From Voacanga thouarsii (Eukaryota; Streptophyta; Magnoliopsida; Gentianales; Apocynaceae), in contig JANUWF010001101.1 in assembly GCA_026120185.1 (NCBI GenBank), forward strand, positions 2,604,001 to 2,668,000: a DNA stretch of 64,000 nt. Reading direction: 5' to 3'. The translations under genes and the position numbers were made by a program. Below, piece by piece: positions 60,310 to 64,000 of this stretch; the stretch's first letter is position 1, and each line of letters opens with the position of its first letter. Under the pieces are notes generated by a model that saw only the letters and a list, made by a program, of their open reading frames with translations, did not search any database and was not told the DNA's origin.

Positions 60310-61437
60310 GTAACTCTTTTTTCCACTATCCTTTTTTTTGGGGGGCTAATTTCTTTCTTGTGGCTGCTTTTGATACTGAATGCTTTTGCTTTTATAAGTT
60401 ATCAGTTGCGCTAAGAACTTTTAAGCCGAAAACAGCAATGTTTGCAGTACTATATTCTCCTGATTCTAATTCCAGGCAGATAAGGTTTGCTAAAATTTGC
60501 TTGTTCTAGTTCTTAATGAACTTTTGAGATCCCTAATACACTTTGGTTTGCACTCTAATGTGTGGAACTTGTTCCAATTTTAATTTCGAAATGCAGATGC
60601 TTCACGTATGTGTATTTTAACATATGAAGAGAATGAATGGCTTGAAGCTGGACTTTTCTTTCCTAAACATGAGTTGAATGATAAATTTATACGTTGAAGG
60701 AAATAACATTTAAAAATAAATAAATAAATTGTTGGTTGCAATTGATTTTGTTGGCGCTGAAGCTATTGTGTCAAGTTTCTCAGTAAGATGGAAAATGGGC
60801 AGACTGTCATAATTAATATTTTTCATGCAATAAGTATTATGTTCTCTTCTTGTATGGATGGCTAAAGGTACTTAATCTTTTCTCAATTTTCTAGCTAGAT
60901 ATGAAAAACTTCTGCTTTTTAACACTCTGCACAAAATACTTGTGAGCAAGAGTTTGTTATATGTGGATATGAACGCACTATTTTTAATCTCAAAACTGAA
61001 TTCAGGAGGGCTGCTTTTTGCTTCTTGAACTTCTATTGTGTTGTGAGTTTTACATGTTTCTATATGATTCATAGACAAATACAGATGACTACAGTGAAGA
61101 AGAAAAATTCAGTGTAGATCTTCATCTAACATTAATGACTTAATCAATAACTTCCTTTTTGTACTTATTTCATATCTTATGGAACTTTTGTGACTTAATT
61201 AATGGTTTCTTGGTCAACTTTAGATATTTAATTCTCTTAAGTTCATAATATTGTTGGTCTCGATGACTACAATAACCATTTAATATAATAAATTCTAATA
61301 AATATGAAAAAAAGAAAAAGATAATCAATTGGCTGCATAGCTCTTTGAGGTTTATTATTTGAGGGTAAATGTACTGATTTCATGTAGTGTACTCTTGCAG
61401 CTGCAGAGTAAAAGGAGTGCAAAGAGCAGTGGGCAAA

Positions 61438-62265
61438 ATGCAAGCTAGTGGCCTAGACTCTGATGGCCGTGAATTCAAGAATGCTGAGGAAATGTGGAGA
61501 GAAGAGGTTGGTGACCAAAATAAGAAGTCTGAATGGTATCAAAAGGGAGTTAGCTATTGGCAAGGTGTGGAGGCATCTGTGAATGGGGTGCTGGGGGGAT
61601 ATGGACAAGTGAATGATGCAGATATAAATGAAAGCGAAGCATTTTTGAATTCTGTTTTGCCTGAGAGGTTTCCTGATGCTGGCACAGGTCGACATCTTGT
61701 CGCTCTTGATTGTGGTTCAGGCATTGGGAGGGTGACCAAGAATCTTCTTATACGATATTTTCATGAAGTTGACCTTCTTGAGCCTGTATCACATTTTCTA
61801 AATGCTGCTCGTGTGAATTTATCTCCAGATAGTTTGATTGTCTCAGACTCCCACAAGGCTGCCAAATTTTTTTGCCTTCCGCTTCAGGACTTCACTCCTG
61901 AGGCAGAAAGATATGATTGTATATGGATTCAGTGGTGTATTGGTCATCTTGCCGATGATGACCTAGTAGCATTCTTTAGGCGAGCAAAGGTTGGCCTCAA
62001 ACCTGGCGGTTTCTTTGTTTTGAAGGAGAACATTGCGAGATCTGGATTTGTGCTGGATAAAGAAGATAAAAGTGTTACAAGATCTGATTCATACTTCAAG
62101 GAGCTCTTCAATCAATCTGGTCTGCATATTTACAAAATGAAGAATCAAAAGAATTTTCCCGATGAATTATTTGCTGTGAAGTTGTATGCTTTAACAACTG
62201 AGCAGCCAAGGAGAGTTGGATCCAGAACAAATCGGCCAGCTAATCGACCTGGCATCATTGGTTGA
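61438..62265 (+). CDS. alpha-N-terminal protein methyltransferase (NTMT1/METTL11A family)
   Basis: 275 residues in a single coding exon. SAM-binding motif I is DCGSGIGRVT (91-100), followed by the acidic-loop motif VDLLEP (111-116). The family signatures are LQDFTPEAERYDCIWIQW (149-166) then IGHLADDDL (168-176). Next come LKPGGFFVLKEN (187-198) and NFPDELFAVKLYAL (239-252). NTMT1 enzymes methylate the alpha-amino group of proteins exposing an X-Pro-Lys type N-terminus after Met removal, in nucleus and cytosol. The length and the start SGLDSDGREFKNAEEMWREE match plant members. I chose the ATG at 61438 because the upstream in-frame codon at 61387 is GTG and lies across the predicted acceptor. 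No lesions are seen; probably functional. The C-terminal tail (PRRVGSRTNRPANRPG) is basic. Confidence 0.95.
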   Translation: MQASGLDSDGREFKNAEEMWREEVGDQNKKSEWYQKGVSYWQGVEASVNGVLGGYGQVNDADINESEAFLNSVLPERFPDAGTGRHLVALDCGSGIGRVTKNLLIRYFHEVDLLEPVSHFLNAARVNLSPDSLIVSDSHKAAKFFCLPLQDFTPEAERYDCIWIQWCIGHLADDDLVAFFRRAKVGLKPGGFFVLKENIARSGFVLDKEDKSVTRSDSYFKELFNQSGLHIYKMKNQKNFPDELFAVKLYALTTEQPRRVGSRTNRPANRPGIIG

Positions 62266-62989
62266 CCATTACTCCCCTGAACTCCGTGATGTTGTAATGT
62301 AACGCTAAAGTGATTCGTAGCTCTTTCTTCACGAGCAGCCAATCGAAGTCCAATCGTTTTATTTGTTGCTTTGCCAGAGTTTTACACATTATTCAGTCAC
62401 GTTGAGCTAGAAACTGTCCAATTTACTTGGACTTAGGGTTCAAATTCCATCCACAAATGAGTTATTTATACCCCAAATGTTAAAGGGGCTGGATCGACAC
62501 TCCATACTGTGAGATTTATGGTTCAAACTCTGTACATGTGTTAATTCACGTGCTGCGGTTATGATGCTTTCACTGGCTGTGCAAATTCTTAGCTTATTAG
62601 ATTAGACTATGAACAGGAGTACGAAAGATTTTACTACAGTATTAGTAATTGTGAAAACGCATGGAAGCAAAATGAGATTATGAATTAGCATACATATTCA
62701 CTAAGAAAGCACTTATATGAGGGTATCAGTTCAATTTTCTTGTTTTATAGACAAGAAAATAACACTACATATGGTGATAAAGAAGTAATTCAACAGCAGG
62801 ATCATTCAAAGTCCTCAGAACTGAAATTAACATTGGTTAATAAAATCTTGGTCGACAGAAGGTGAACATCCCAAATAGTACCCGCCAAAGAAAGGAAAAT
62901 GTAATACACATAATAGGAGTTGAGATATGTATAACTGAGGTTACAACAAAAACTGACCTCACATTGCTCAGAACCAAAAACATACCCAG
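62266..62989 (+). other. 3' UTR and intergenic, no gene seen
   Basis: The methyltransferase 3' UTR begins here; no clear AATAAA within 150 bases. From about 62780 the DNA may be the 3' tail of the LINE relic that follows on the minus strand. Confidence 0.4.
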
Positions 62990-63440
62990 ACAGAGGACAG
63001 AGATTAAAGACCTCGCAACTCAAATTACAACAGATGGAATTGCCTCTTTAATCATTGTTTCACCAACCAGAGACCTAATGAGCTTCAAGAAGTTCTGCCA
63101 TTTCTTTCCATCTGTAGTCCTAATTCGGTACACAGCAAGAGATAGGTTCAACTTCCTAAGCCAATCATTGAAAGAATTTGCTCTGCAATGGCTTTGAAAA
63201 TGATCCAAATTCTGAGACCAAGAACTCCTTATAGGACATGATCACAGATACCTCAGCAAAAAGCTCCAAACAGCAGCAGTAAAAGCGCAAGAAGTGAAGA
63301 AATTCTCCATTTTCTCCTCAGTTAATCCACAAAGAACACAAGTAGAATCGTGCATCAAGTTCTACTTCAATAACCTATCAGAGACTACAATCTCCCTATA
63401 CAAGTCATCCACAATAAATAAACGCACTTAGGCAGATAGT
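62990..63440 (-). mobile_element. LINE (L1-type) remnant, RT zinc-finger end
   Basis: On the minus strand the sequence reads DSTCVLCGLTEEKMENFFTS then CAFTAAVWSFLL, the zf-RVT zinc-binding motif after plant LINE reverse transcriptases. In the same frame, after one stop, comes a conserved LINE-like tail (NDWLRKLNLSLAVYRIR, KKWQNFLKLIRSLVGE). Only the last part of ORF2 remains, with stops; RT and endonuclease domains are not in the window. Confidence 0.65.
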
Positions 63441-64000
63441 TGTTAATCGAATCACAAAATGGCCGTCCCTGACGTTTGGATCTTGAGCAATATAGTAAAA
63501 TGACAGCTCAAATATTTGAACCATGTAGTAAATTCAAAGCTCTGCTATGACCGCTATACTCAGCTGCTATTTCCCCTGTGAATCAGTTAAAGAAGAAAAG
63601 GTTTGAAGACAGGTTATAACACCTAACTCTTGAGGAATACCCCCTTCAAAGCTTATTGTCTTCCAAAGGTCGATTTACCATGAAAGCCAGCATTCCCAAT
63701 TCCTCAGGATATTTATGTGATTTGTGTAAAGATCAAGTACAGAAGTTGAGTTAGATTTCTGAACCGTTGAGGTGTACAATCGTGGATGGAATCTTTCCTT
63801 AAAGTTTAGATGGCTAAATTGTTTTAGGTTCCATCACTATATTAGAAATGATCCAGAAAGTTAATTATCATTTAAGTACCAATGGGTTAATTTGATTAAG
63901 CTACCTAGTAATGCAGGTGTTGAACCTCTTATATTATTGCTACTTAATTATAGATACTCAAGTTCATGTAGATTGCATAACTTTATTGAAATTGAAAATT
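63441..64000. other. intergenic, no gene seen
   Basis: No open frame of interest and no recognised repeat. The upstream part of the LINE may extend here but is too decayed to read. Confidence 0.4.

Noticed and set aside
62405..62460. Possible tRNA-like/SINE B-box (GGGTTCAAATTCCATC)
   Set aside because: No convincing A-box at the right distance and no target duplication; a chance match is as likely.

Overview
The window looks like nuclear DNA of a flowering plant. It holds two plant genes with ordinary plant exon structure: an ASR/ABA-WDS stress protein and a plant-type alpha-N-terminal protein methyltransferase. Everything else is layered plant transposable elements: Ty1/copia, CACTA, Helitron, Stowaway-like MITEs, a SINE head and a LINE relic. 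A eudicot, perhaps an asterid, is my best guess, but that is a weak inference.

Layout. 1-3730: 3' part of a decayed Ty1/copia element ending in its LTR. 3731-7000: AT-rich intergenic DNA with a Stowaway-like MITE and an Au-SINE-like head. 7185-8260: the two-exon ASR gene. 8399-49178: a large array with the order F-E-F-E-F. F is a roughly 1 kb segment (8399-9360; 19760-20762; 37230-49178 once insertions are removed). E is a CACTA (En/Spm-type) transposon with an intact 3' terminus but no recognisable 5' terminus (9361-19759 and 20763-37229). The first E has lost about 6.3 kb, including nearly all of the TNP2 transposase. The second keeps a disabled TNP2 reading frame and a disabled second-ORF (Transposase_24 type) gene. 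Each E has been hit by solo LTRs, several with exact 5-bp target duplications. The third F is split by a roughly 6.7 kb copia element (37676-48514), and that element's 3' LTR is split by a 4,153-bp solo LTR with the gypsy-type TGTRAMRCCCC/ACA ends.

49376-59253: a structure with Helitron ends (A|TC at 5'; a GC-rich hairpin then CTAG|T at 3'). It carries fragments resembling host genes: a MazG-like dCTP pyrophosphatase first exon, a DEVIL/ROTUNDIFOLIA-like small peptide gene, and an RPT2 (26S proteasome ATPase subunit 4) exon. A minus-strand copia element (50023-55289) sits inside it. 59610-59894 is another Stowaway-like MITE. 61438-62265 is the methyltransferase CDS, probably with a spliced 5' leader starting near 59950. 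62990-63440 is a LINE zinc-finger relic on the minus strand.

The most notable structures are the F-E-F-E-F array, which is best explained by unequal recombination between F copies flanking a CACTA element, and the gene-capturing non-autonomous Helitron with its DVL-like small ORF. I found no new enzymatic or defence system. All alignments were made by eye, so percent identities are not given.
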